This document shows, piece by piece, positions 34,188-41,803 of a DNA stretch of 45,340 bases. The notes below the pieces were generated by a model. That model worked only from the letters and a program-made list of their open reading frames with translations, made no database searches and was not told the DNA's origin. The translations under genes and the position numbers were made by a program. Numbering within the stretch: position 1 is the first letter of the stretch; every line of letters begins with the position of its first letter. The stretch comes from an uncultured Prevotellaceae bacterium (lineage in GTDB: Bacteria > Bacteroidota > Bacteroidia > Bacteroidales > Bacteroidaceae). The stretch is taken from contig CAMHUU010000020.1 in NCBI GenBank assembly GCA_946188395.1, positions 1 to 45,340 of the forward strand, read 5' to 3'.

Positions 34188-36503
34188 TTATTGTGGCATA
34201 TTGCCATTACCTGTATTTCCGGAACCTACGCTGTTGATCATCTCACCCTGCGACTGCTGCTCGATGAAGTCGTTCTGTACGCGGCTCTGGTGCTGCTGAC
34301 GGTTTACCATCTTCGAATTTCCGAAGGTGTAGCTGACGGTGAATGTCACACCGTACAGAGGTATCTTGATGTTATTCATACTGGTGAAGTTCTGTCCGCG
34401 ACTGCTGCTCTTGATCATGATGCTGCCACCATCGTTCAATCCCGTCATACCCGAGATGCTTAGGTTCAGCTTGTCTTTCAGTAGCGACTTCGACAGACTG
34501 GCAGTCACCATGTTGAAACCGCCGCTCCATCCCTGCAGGGTATAACTCTTGGTCGAACTGATGACGAAAGCGCTGAGTTTCAGGTCCCAAGGCAGTGTCT
34601 GCTGCAGTCCACCCATGATGTTGGCAGTCCATCCGCTGTTGCTCTGGCCGAGGGCGTCGCTCTTCAAATCGATGTAATTCACGGCTCCGTTCATAAAGAG
34701 GCGCGTGTTCTTCGTCAGCAAGTAGTTGACGTAGGCATTGACACCCGTCTGATGACTCTTCACCACATTGCCGTAGGTGGTGTTCAGCAGGTTGTTGCTG
34801 TCATAGAAACTGTACTGCGAGATACCGTTCTCTGTGAAGTTGTGGTGGGCGTTGAGGTTCACCATCAGCTTCGAGGTATACGTGTTGTATACCAGCGAAA
34901 TGTTGTGGGCCTTCTCCACGTCGAGGTCGGGATTACCATAAGTCAGTGCGATGGGATTGGTCTTGTCGACATAGGGGTTCAGATAGCTGATGCCGGGACG
35001 CGAGATGCGCATGTTGTAGGTCAGACCGAGATTGCTGCCCATACCGATATTATACTGCAGGCTGGCGCTGGGGACGAGTGAACCGTAGCTGGTCTTGAAG
35101 TCCTGACCGTTGCCCAGGTGGTACTCTACATCCTGCCAGGTGTATTCGTAGCGCACACCGGCCTTGGCACCAAACTTATTCCATTTGCCGGTATATTCGC
35201 CGTAACCGGCCAGAATCTTGTTCTTATACTCGTATTCGCTGCTGGTGCTGGGATCGTAGACGTCCTGCAGATAGTATTTCGAGTCCGAGGTGGCATCGTG
35301 CAACTGCAACTTGCCTCCCAGAGCCAGCGACTGTCCCGTGGCCAGCGGCATGGTATAGTCCAGCTGGAAGATGTGGTTGGTGGTCTTGTCCTTGTTCTCG
35401 GAATAGCGGTTCGTCAGGTCGATAATCGAAGAATTGGTACCGAAGTTGTTGGTCATCTTGGTGGTGGCGGGACTGTAGTTCAGCTGATAGGTAAAGGCCA
35501 GCGACTGGGTGCGTTCCTTATTAAAGAAGCGCTGGTAGTCGATGCTGCCGCTGAACGACGTGCGCGAGTTCTTCATCTCGGTGTCACTGCCGTAGCTGTA
35601 TGGGGTAAGCGGTGAGAGGCTAGAGGTGAGTGTGGTGAGCGACGACCCTGTGCTCTTCATCGACATGCTGTTGATCGATGCCGTCGCATTCAGCATGCTC
35701 ATCTCGTCGAGCTGATAGCCCAGTGTCAGACTTCCCATCGTAAACGGGGTCTTAACCTTGTTCTCCGAGGTAAGTATCTGTGAATCACCGCTGTCCTGCA
35801 ACTGCTCCATTTCTGTGGTGGTATTGCCGGGGGTGTTGTAGCTGGTCATTACATTGGCGCTGTACGACAGCTTGCCCTGCTGACCACTCAGAAAAACACT
35901 ACCTCCCAGCTGGCGGTTACCGGCTGAGGCACGCACGCTGCCATTATAGCCGTTCATGGTCTGGGCTGCTACGCCACCGCCTGTGCCCTTCGGACCCTCC
36001 ATCTTGTTCATCACAATGTTCAGCACACCGGCGGCACCCTCGGCATCGTACTTGGCACCGGGATTCGTCACCACCTCAATGCTCTTGACGGCACTGGCGG
36101 GCATCGACTTGAATACCATCGAGGGATTCGACGAAAACATCACGTTGGGCAGACCGTCGACATACACCTTGAACGACGACGAGCCGTTGACGGTGATGTT
36201 GTCCTCGCCGTCGACAGTCACCATAGGCACCTTGCGCAACATGTCGAGCACGGTATACGACTTCGCGTCTTCGTCCTCGCTGACCTGATACGTCATCTTG
36301 TCAACGTCCATCTTCACCAGGCGCTTCTGGTGGACAATCTCCACACCGTCCAACTCTTTCGACCAGGTGACGGAATCTTGATGCAGCGTGTCGGTAGCGT
36401 ACACCACCTCCACATCGTCATCATTGGTCTGGGCCATTACTACTGCTGAAAGTGTCAGCATCATTGTTGCGAGCACTGCTCTGAATGGAATGTTCTGTTT
36501 CAT
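34188..36503 (-). CDS. Outer-membrane beta-barrel receptor (TonB-plug, OMP_b-brl_3 type)
   Basis: 771 residues from the ATG at 36503 (MKQNIPFRAV), chosen because a signal peptide ending at VMAQ follows directly and a -7 box precedes it. An acidic N-terminus (TNDDDVEVV) and a plug-like region (MLRKVPMVTVDGEDNITVNG, KVYVDGLPN, VKSIEVVTNPGAKYDAEG) come before a long barrel rich in Tyr/Asn strands. It lacks the carboxypeptidase-regulatory domain usual at the start of this family. The substrate is unknown. The C-terminus is a Gln/Asn-rich tail (QHQSRVQND, GNTGNGNMPQ) rather than the usual terminal Phe. It lies upstream of a two-component system on the same strand. Confidence 0.88.
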   Translation of the reverse strand: MKQNIPFRAVLATMMLTLSAVVMAQTNDDDVEVVYATDTLHQDSVTWSKELDGVEIVHQKRLVKMDVDKMTYQVSEDEDAKSYTVLDMLRKVPMVTVDGEDNITVNGSSSFKVYVDGLPNVMFSSNPSMVFKSMPASAVKSIEVVTNPGAKYDAEGAAGVLNIVMNKMEGPKGTGGGVAAQTMNGYNGSVRASAGNRQLGGSVFLSGQQGKLSYSANVMTSYNTPGNTTTEMEQLQDSGDSQILTSENKVKTPFTMGSLTLGYQLDEMSMLNATASINSMSMKSTGSSLTTLTSSLSPLTPYSYGSDTEMKNSRTSFSGSIDYQRFFNKERTQSLAFTYQLNYSPATTKMTNNFGTNSSIIDLTNRYSENKDKTTNHIFQLDYTMPLATGQSLALGGKLQLHDATSDSKYYLQDVYDPSTSSEYEYKNKILAGYGEYTGKWNKFGAKAGVRYEYTWQDVEYHLGNGQDFKTSYGSLVPSASLQYNIGMGSNLGLTYNMRISRPGISYLNPYVDKTNPIALTYGNPDLDVEKAHNISLVYNTYTSKLMVNLNAHHNFTENGISQYSFYDSNNLLNTTYGNVVKSHQTGVNAYVNYLLTKNTRLFMNGAVNYIDLKSDALGQSNSGWTANIMGGLQQTLPWDLKLSAFVISSTKSYTLQGWSGGFNMVTASLSKSLLKDKLNLSISGMTGLNDGGSIMIKSSSRGQNFTSMNNIKIPLYGVTFTVSYTFGNSKMVNRQQHQSRVQNDFIEQQSQGEMINSVGSGNTGNGNMPQ

Positions 36504-36532
36504 ATCTTTTGCGTTTTTATTGTTTTCTGGGT

Positions 36533-36541
36533 GCAAAATTA
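36533..36541 (-). promoter_or_regulatory. -7 element of the outer-membrane receptor gene
   Basis: The minus strand reads TAATTTTGC, about 30 bases upstream of the ATG at 36503, leaving a short normal leader. Confidence 0.55.
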
Positions 36542-36617
36542 CAAGAAACAAGGCCACGCCCCAAGTCACTTTCGACGAAATAGCACCTGTCTTTCGACCA
36601 AATCCAACAAGGGCAAG

Positions 36618-36677
36618 AGTCATTTCTCATTTTTCATTTAAATTTCTCATTCCTCATTTCTCATTTCTCATTTAAAA
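36618..36677 (+). repeat. TCATTTCTCATT-type tract upstream of mutY
   Basis: Units of TCATTTC / TCATTCC / TCATTTA are repeated about seven times. The same kind of unit occurs inside mutY (37205-37238), at the 40690 gap and inside the DUF3575 gene. Confidence 0.75.
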
Positions 36678-36681
36678 GTGT

Positions 36682-36689
36682 TACCTTTG
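36682..36689 (+). promoter_or_regulatory. -7 element of mutY
   Basis: TACCTTTG followed by C; ATG 9 bases later, so a very short leader. No clear -33 TTTG because the repeat tract fills that position. Confidence 0.5.
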
Positions 36690-36697
36690 CAGGCAAT

Positions 36698-37735
36698 ATG
36701 ACTTTTGCGACGACAATCATACAATGGTTTCGTGAGAACGGGCGGGCGCTTCCTTGGCGGGAAACGCGCGATCCGTATGCCATCTGGCTCTCGGAAATCA
36801 TCCTCCAGCAGACGCGCATCGAACAAGGGCGCCCCTATTGGGAGCGCTTCATGCAGCGCTGGCCCACCGTCGAGGCGTTGGCTGAGGCTTCCGAGGATGA
36901 GGTGCTTCGCCTGTGGCAGGGCCTGGGCTACTACAGCCGTGCCCGCAACCTGCATGCCGCCGCCAAACAGGTCGTCGCCCGTGGCGGTTTCCCCACCACG
37001 CTCGAAGGCCTTCGCTCCCTGAAAGGCGTTGGCGACTATACCGCTGCCGCCATCGGCTCCTTTGCCTTCGGACTGCCTGCTGCCGTTGTCGACGGCAACG
37101 TCTATCGCGTACTGGCGCGCCATTACGGCATCGACACCCCCATCAATACCACCGAGGGAAAGAAAGAGTTTGCCCTGCTGGCGCAGAGCCTCCTCCCTTC
37201 AGACCATTCCTCATTCCTCATGCCTCATTCCTCATTATATAACCAAGCCCTCATGGACTTCGGCGCCACCCATTGCACTCCCTCATCCCCTGGGTGCCCG
37301 TCGTGCCCCCTACAGGAAACCTGTGTGGCTTTCCGCGAGGGGCGCGTCAACGAACTTCCCGTCAAGCAGCGCACCCTGAAAATCAAGGAGCGCCACCTCA
37401 CCTATATATATATTAGGTATCGTGGCGAAACGGCCCTCCACCGCCGTCCTGCCGGCGACATCTGGCAAGGCCTCTACGAGCCCCTTCTTACCGAACGTGT
37501 TCTGTGTGGCGCGGTTTTGCTGCGCCAAAACGTCAAGCACATCCTCACCCATCGCGTGCTCTATGCCGACTTCTGGCTATGGGAACCTGCCGAGCGCCCA
37601 CTACTCCCAGAAGGTTACTTCTGGGTCCCCGAGTCCGACCTCGACCGCTACGGCGTGCCGCGTCTCATCGAAATCCTGTTCGATGCCGTACATCAGCACA
37701 CCGCTTCCGACGCTAGAACACAAAGCCCAGGTTGA
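36698..37735 (+). CDS. mutY: A/G-specific adenine glycosylase
   Basis: 345 residues. Removes adenine mispaired with 8-oxoguanine. Catalytic Glu33 (SEIILQQTR) and Asp132 (VDGNVYRV); helix-hairpin-helix LKGVGDYTAAAIGSFAF; iron-sulfur cluster Cys193, 200, 203 and 209 in the usual C-x6-C-x2-C-x5-C spacing; C-terminal NUDIX-like domain. Residues of about 169-180 (DHSSFLMPHSSL) are encoded by a repeat tract inserted before YNQALMDFGA, where other MutY proteins have a short turn. Its last 23 bases overlap the convergent patatin gene. Confidence 0.96.
   Translation: MTFATTIIQWFRENGRALPWRETRDPYAIWLSEIILQQTRIEQGRPYWERFMQRWPTVEALAEASEDEVLRLWQGLGYYSRARNLHAAAKQVVARGGFPTTLEGLRSLKGVGDYTAAAIGSFAFGLPAAVVDGNVYRVLARHYGIDTPINTTEGKKEFALLAQSLLPSDHSSFLMPHSSLYNQALMDFGATHCTPSSPGCPSCPLQETCVAFREGRVNELPVKQRTLKIKERHLTYIYIRYRGETALHRRPAGDIWQGLYEPLLTERVLCGAVLLRQNVKHILTHRVLYADFWLWEPAERPLLPEGYFWVPESDLDRYGVPRLIEILFDAVHQHTASDARTQSPG
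37205..37238 (+). repeat. CATTCCTCATT tract inserted in frame in mutY
   Basis: CATTCCT, CATTCCT, CATGCCT, CATTCCT, CATTAT: five 7-base units, in frame, encoding HSSFLMPHSSL. Same unit as the tract upstream of the gene. Confidence 0.85.
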
Positions 37736-39833
37736 TGTAATAATAGAAGTTCTTGGTGAGGTTGTTATAGCCTACGGAACCACCCAGCGGACCGAAGATG
37801 GAGTTGAAATAATAGCTGAGCGATCCACCCAGCATGGTCTTGTGCTTCAGCAGGTCTTCGAAGGTCTGGGCATCCTGTCCGGCAGCAAAGCGCAACAGGA
37901 TGATGTTATTGTTCGTAACCTTGTACTGCGCCTGCATTTGGGCAGCCACCAGCTTGTCCCAGGTAAGTTCCACATTACCCACACCGGCAAAGGGCATCTG
38001 CTCGTCCAGATAGTGCCCGTACCATTCGCCGCCCATCACGTTGCTCAGCACCATGGGCACGTTGTCGGCATAAAGGGCTCGCCCGAAGATCTTAGGCTGT
38101 ATGGAGAACCGCTTGCCCAGGGGGAAGTTCATGCGACCTATCAGACTGTATTCGCGGATGCCTACATGACCGTCCAGCATGGCGAAATTGTCGGTATAGT
38201 AGGCGAATTTGGCCTGCAAGCGGTGTCCGCTGGTGGGGAAATACCAGTCGTTCTCGCTGTTATACCACGCCTTGGCCTCATAGCTGATGTAGCCCTTGTT
38301 CTTCAGTTCCGCATCTTTCGTGTGTTCTTCCTGGTGGTCGAAGAGCATGGAGTGATAGTGGTAGTAGTCCCAATTGGCTCCGATGCTGATGTTCAGGTTG
38401 CGCACATTGAAATTGAAGAGTTTCACTTTCACCGAGTGCTGGCGGTAATCCATGCTGAAGGCCTTGTCGCCGTCGTCGTAGAAGTCAATCTCGTTGCTGC
38501 GGAAAATATACGATATGGTGGGCCGGAAGAAACTGATGGGGCGCATCGACCAGTCGGCACGGGCCATCAGTCGCTTGCCCAGTCGTAGGGTCAGCTCCAC
38601 ATCCATAGGTACCTTGCTGCGGATGGGAAACTCGGCATTGGCCTGCAGGGCTACCATCTCTTCGTTGTCGAAACGTGCACCGACGTTCACCTGACTGTTG
38701 CGTCTATCGCGGGCCAGGAACGATACACGGGTTTCCGAGTGCTCTTGGTCATTCTTAGAGCGCGTCGTTGCGGGCAGCGACTGCTGAACCTGTAGAAGAC
38801 GCTGATGGCGGCGGTGACCGTCGACACCAAGCTGCTGGCGCAGTGCCACCAGTTCGTCCCAGTGCTCCATGGCGGCTTCCTCGCCCCTGCGTATCAGCGT
38901 GTCGATGGCTACCGTCGAGAAACTCGCCGAACTGTATCCCTTGGTATTCACGCGGATCAGGATGTCCGTCATGGCTTTGTTCTCTTCAAACTTGTTCATG
39001 CAGTTGAAGTCTACAATCTGCATCAGGATGCTCGACGTGGAATTAAGCTCCGAGGCGGTTTTCAGTTCCGACGATACATCGACGCCGATAATGATATCGG
39101 CACCCATCTGACGGGCGATGTCGGCAGGATAGTTGTTGCGCAGACCACCGTCCACCAGCACCATGCCGCCTGTTCTGACGGGGGCAAAGACGCCGGGAAT
39201 CGACATGCTGGCACGCATGGCCCTGCTCAGCACGCCGCTGTGGAACACCACTTCGGTATTGTCGACCATATTGGTGGCCACGCAGGCAAAGGGAATGGGC
39301 AGCTTGTTGAAGTCGATGGAATCGTGGTAGGGTGCCGTCAGGGCGTCAAACAGTGTGGCAATGTTCTTGCCCACGACGAGGCCGCCACCGTCCGGCTTCG
39401 CCTTCTTGTTCTTGCCGAAGGTGAGGCTCTTCGAGATGACGTAGGTGTTCTGTTTCTCGCGTTCATGCAGACTCTGGCGCCGCAGGTCCTCGCGGTCCGA
39501 GAGTACGAACGACCAGTTCTGGGCCATGAGGATGGAGTCCAGCTCGTCGGCACTGTGACCGCAGGCATAGATACCGCCCACGATGCTGCCCATGCTGGTA
39601 CCGGTGATGATGTCGATGGGGATGCCGGCACGTTCCAGCACCTTCAGCGCACCTATGTGTGCCGTACCCTTGGCACCGCCGCCACTCAGCACCAGCGCCA
39701 CCTTCTTGCGGCCTGCTGCTGTCTCGCCTGTCGTCAGGCCCTCGGTGCCCGTCACCCTTTCGCCCCACGCTGTTTGTGCGAAAAACACCATCAGCACCGT
39801 CAAAGTCATTGCTACCTGTCTCATCTCCTGCAT
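37713..39833 (-). CDS. Patatin-like phospholipase fused to an outer-membrane beta-barrel
   Basis: 706 residues. Signal peptide ends near TAWG. Patatin domain: oxyanion SGGGAKGTAHIG, nucleophile Ser80 in GTSMG, and catalytic Asp in LVDGGLRNNYP. A linker follows, then a C-terminal BamA-like 16-strand-type barrel ending in GFVF with the terminal Phe. The architecture resembles PlpD-type (type Vd-like) outer-membrane patatins, here widespread in Bacteroidota; probably a lipid acyl hydrolase held at the outer membrane. The ATG at 39833 is close to a -7 box; the ATG at 39824 is an alternative. It overlaps mutY by 23 bases, tail to tail. Confidence 0.92.
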   Translation of the reverse strand: MQEMRQVAMTLTVLMVFFAQTAWGERVTGTEGLTTGETAAGRKKVALVLSGGGAKGTAHIGALKVLERAGIPIDIITGTSMGSIVGGIYACGHSADELDSILMAQNWSFVLSDREDLRRQSLHEREKQNTYVISKSLTFGKNKKAKPDGGGLVVGKNIATLFDALTAPYHDSIDFNKLPIPFACVATNMVDNTEVVFHSGVLSRAMRASMSIPGVFAPVRTGGMVLVDGGLRNNYPADIARQMGADIIIGVDVSSELKTASELNSTSSILMQIVDFNCMNKFEENKAMTDILIRVNTKGYSSASFSTVAIDTLIRRGEEAAMEHWDELVALRQQLGVDGHRRHQRLLQVQQSLPATTRSKNDQEHSETRVSFLARDRRNSQVNVGARFDNEEMVALQANAEFPIRSKVPMDVELTLRLGKRLMARADWSMRPISFFRPTISYIFRSNEIDFYDDGDKAFSMDYRQHSVKVKLFNFNVRNLNISIGANWDYYHYHSMLFDHQEEHTKDAELKNKGYISYEAKAWYNSENDWYFPTSGHRLQAKFAYYTDNFAMLDGHVGIREYSLIGRMNFPLGKRFSIQPKIFGRALYADNVPMVLSNVMGGEWYGHYLDEQMPFAGVGNVELTWDKLVAAQMQAQYKVTNNNIILLRFAAGQDAQTFEDLLKHKTMLGGSLSYYFNSIFGPLGGSVGYNNLTKNFYYYINLGFVF

Positions 39834-39839
39834 TTTTCT

Positions 39840-39848
39840 GCAAAAGTA
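39840..39848 (-). promoter_or_regulatory. -7 element of the patatin-barrel gene
   Basis: The minus strand reads TACTTTTGC, 6 bases from the ATG at 39833 and 15 from the ATG at 39824. Confidence 0.5.
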
Positions 39849-39892
39849 CGCATTTTTTCTTAATTCTTAACTCTTAACTCTTGATTTTTTTG

Positions 39893-39900
39893 TAATTTTG
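39893..39900 (+). promoter_or_regulatory. -7 element of purN
   Basis: TAATTTTG followed by C; ATGs 8 and 20 bases downstream. An AACTCTTAACTCTTG-type simple tract fills the -33 region. Confidence 0.5.
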
Positions 39901-39908
39901 CAGCCAAA

Positions 39909-40508
39909 ATGGAACAGACAATGAAAATCAACATCGCCATCTTCGTTTCCGGCAGTGGTACCAACTGCGAGAATCTTATCCGTTATTTCGCTGATTCCGA
40001 GCGTGTTAGCTGTGCTCTCGTCGTCAGCAACAACCCCGACGCCTACGCTCTCGTGCGGGCTCAAAATTTGGGTGTTGCCACCGCTGTGGCTCCCAAGGCT
40101 CAGCTCAACGATGCCGACTTCATGATGCCACTGCTCAGCGAACATCACATCGATTTCATTGTCCTGGCGGGATTCCTGCCCCTGGTACCCGACTTCCTCA
40201 TCGAGGCCTTCCCACGCCGCATCATCAACATCCACCCGGCATTGCTGCCTAAATACGGTGGCAAGGGCATGTGGGGCCACCACGTCCACGAGGCCGTGAA
40301 GGCTGCTGGCGAAACAGAAACAGGCATGACGGTGCATTACGTCACACCAGTCTGCGACAGCGGTGAGATCATCGCTCAGTTCCGCACACCCCTATCACCC
40401 GACGACACCGCCGACGACATCGCCGCCAAAGAGCACATCCTCGAAATGGAACACTTCCCGAAAGTCGTCGAGCAAGTTCTCTTTGAGACTTTCTCGAATG
40501 TTGAATGA
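39909..40508 (+). CDS. purN: Phosphoribosylglycinamide formyltransferase
   Basis: 199 residues (195 if the ATG at 39921 is used, which gives the common opening MKINIAIFVSGSGTN). Transfers a formyl group from 10-formyltetrahydrofolate to GAR in purine synthesis. Signatures: FVSGSGTN, LAGFLPLVPDFL, NIHPALLPKYGG with catalytic Asn/His, and TPVCDSGEIIAQ with catalytic Asp. Cytoplasmic, complete length, single gene. Confidence 0.95.
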   Translation: MEQTMKINIAIFVSGSGTNCENLIRYFADSERVSCALVVSNNPDAYALVRAQNLGVATAVAPKAQLNDADFMMPLLSEHHIDFIVLAGFLPLVPDFLIEAFPRRIINIHPALLPKYGGKGMWGHHVHEAVKAAGETETGMTVHYVTPVCDSGEIIAQFRTPLSPDDTADDIAAKEHILEMEHFPKVVEQVLFETFSNVE

Positions 40509-40698
40509 GGAGTGTTGAATGTTGAATGGTCGCCTATGGCGATGAAGAATGAATAATTGAGAAGGCTGCGATTAAGCGAGGGCAGAGCCATGCTTGCATG
40601 GGCTATGCCGAGCGTGAGCAGGCTGACCATAGGTCAATTCGTCATTCAATCATCGCAGCGAAGCGAGAATAATTCCACATTCCTCATTTGAAGAAATA
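40509..40698. repeat. Repeat-rich gap between purN and the SemiSWEET gene
   Basis: Holds GTTGAATGTTGAATGG units, a near-palindrome AGCCATGCTTGCATGGGCT (40587-40605), two AAGCGAG copies in different contexts, and a final CCACATTCCTCATTTG like the tracts elsewhere. No ORF with coding features was found. Confidence 0.6.
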
Positions 40699-40974
40699 TT
40701 ATTTCTTCTTCAGATCATTCTGCATCTTGATGACGAAGATAATCACGCTGCACGTAAACGTGATGAGGTTGGTGAGCACCAGGTAGTAGTTCTCAACCAA
40801 CAGTCCCTGAACTACAAACGCAAAGCATCCTACAGCCATCATGATGAAGCCCGGCAGCGAGATGCCGTCGGTGTTACGTGTACGGATGGTTTGAACGGCC
40901 TGGGGCAGATAACCCAGAATAAGTCCGATGCTGGCTATCCAGCCGCAAAGGTGAATCAAAAAATCGTTGTCCAT
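40699..40974 (-). CDS. SemiSWEET-type sugar transporter (PQ-loop, three membrane helices)
   Basis: 91 residues, the usual size. Three hydrophobic helices (about 8-25, 40-60, 66-84) with the PQ motif in GYLPQAVQTIRTRNTDGIS. SemiSWEETs work as dimers moving sugars down their gradient across the inner membrane; the substrate here is unknown. Lys-rich C-terminus. Single gene. Confidence 0.92.
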   Translation of the reverse strand: MDNDFLIHLCGWIASIGLILGYLPQAVQTIRTRNTDGISLPGFIMMAVGCFAFVVQGLLVENYYLVLTNLITFTCSVIIFVIKMQNDLKKK

Positions 40975-41000
40975 AGTTTTTATTTTTTAGTTATCAAATG

Positions 41001-41042
41001 TCTTTAACTTCTCTAACTTCTTTAACTTCTCTAACTTCTTAA
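41001..41042. repeat. TTTAACTTCTC tract upstream of the fimbrial cluster
   Basis: TCTTTAACTTC and TCTCTAACTTC units alternate four times. Unit type related to the GGAGTTAAA tract in dacB (opposite strand). Confidence 0.75.
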
Positions 41043-41141
41043 TATCTGCCTGCGAATTTACGGCTTTTTATCCAAAAAACCAAACTTTTTGTCAAAAAAC
41101 CGCTCCAATTTGCACTATTTCAATCATTTATCTACAATTTT

Positions 41142-41173
41142 TTTGGTGTTTTCTTTCTTAATTCGTATTTTTG
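41142..41173 (+). promoter_or_regulatory. Promoter of the DUF3575-DUF5119 pair
   Basis: TTTG at 41142-41145, 20 bases, TATTTTTG at 41166-41173, a full match to the Bacteroidota consensus. Confidence 0.7.
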
Positions 41174-41194
41174 CACGGATAAAGTGATACGAAA

Positions 41195-41803
41195 TTGAGC
41201 ACCATCAAGCTACATCGAGCCGTTTGTGCCCTGCTATTGTTGTTAGCATCGGCAACGGGTAAGGCCCAGAACCTTGCCCTGAAGACGAATTTGCTCTACG
41301 ATGCCGTGCTCATTCCCAACATCGGTGTCGAAGTGTCACTCGGCAAGCAATGGACAGCCAGTGCCGATTGGTTCTACACCTGGTTTTCTTCCGACAATCG
41401 CCACCGCTACTGGCAAGGCTACGGCGGCTACCTCACCGTGAGGCGTTACTTCGCCAATCATTCCACATTCCACATTCCTCATTCCACATTCCCAACCGGT
41501 CACCACCTCGGTGCTTATGTGCTCGGTCTTACCTACGACGTGGAGTGGGGTGGGCGCGGCTATCAGGCCGATCATTTCGGCTTTGGTGCGGGTGTGGAGT
41601 ACGGCTATGCCTTGCCCATCAGTAACCGTCTGTTGCTCGATTTCTCGATAGGCATCGGTTTCCAGGATGGTGAATACAAGGAATATGAACCGCAGGGCAA
41701 CCGGTACGTCTGGCAGGCTACGCGCCAGCGCCATTGGTTTGGTCCCACCAAGGCGGAGGTCACGCTGAAGTGGCTTTTAGGCAAGAAAGGAGGTGGCAAA
41801 TGA
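41195..41803 (+). CDS. DUF3575 outer-membrane protein of the fimbrial cluster (TTG start)
   Basis: 202 residues starting at TTG: an in-frame stop lies 15 bases upstream and no ATG occurs before the signal peptide (ALLLLLASATGKAQ). Family features are ALKTNLLYDAVLIPNIGVEV near the start and TGHHLGAYVLGLTYDVEWGG; these proteins are small outer-membrane barrels found beside fimbrillin genes, probably helping fimbria assembly or anchoring. Residues of about 89-100 (HSTFHIPHSTFP) are encoded by an in-frame CATTCCACATT repeat. ATGA overlap with the next gene. Confidence 0.85.
   Translation: MSTIKLHRAVCALLLLLASATGKAQNLALKTNLLYDAVLIPNIGVEVSLGKQWTASADWFYTWFSSDNRHRYWQGYGGYLTVRRYFANHSTFHIPHSTFPTGHHLGAYVLGLTYDVEWGGRGYQADHFGFGAGVEYGYALPISNRLLLDFSIGIGFQDGEYKEYEPQGNRYVWQATRQRHWFGPTKAEVTLKWLLGKKGGGK
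41459..41493 (+). repeat. CATTCCACATT tract inserted in frame in the DUF3575 gene
   Basis: CATTCCA, CATTCCA, CATTCCT, CATTCCA, CATTCCC: five 7-base units encoding HSTFHIPHSTFP. Same unit type as the mutY tract, different frame. Confidence 0.85.

Noticed and set aside
37422..38588. 388-codon open frame on the + strand
   Set aside because: Antisense to the patatin-barrel gene and overlapping the end of mutY; no domain recognised.
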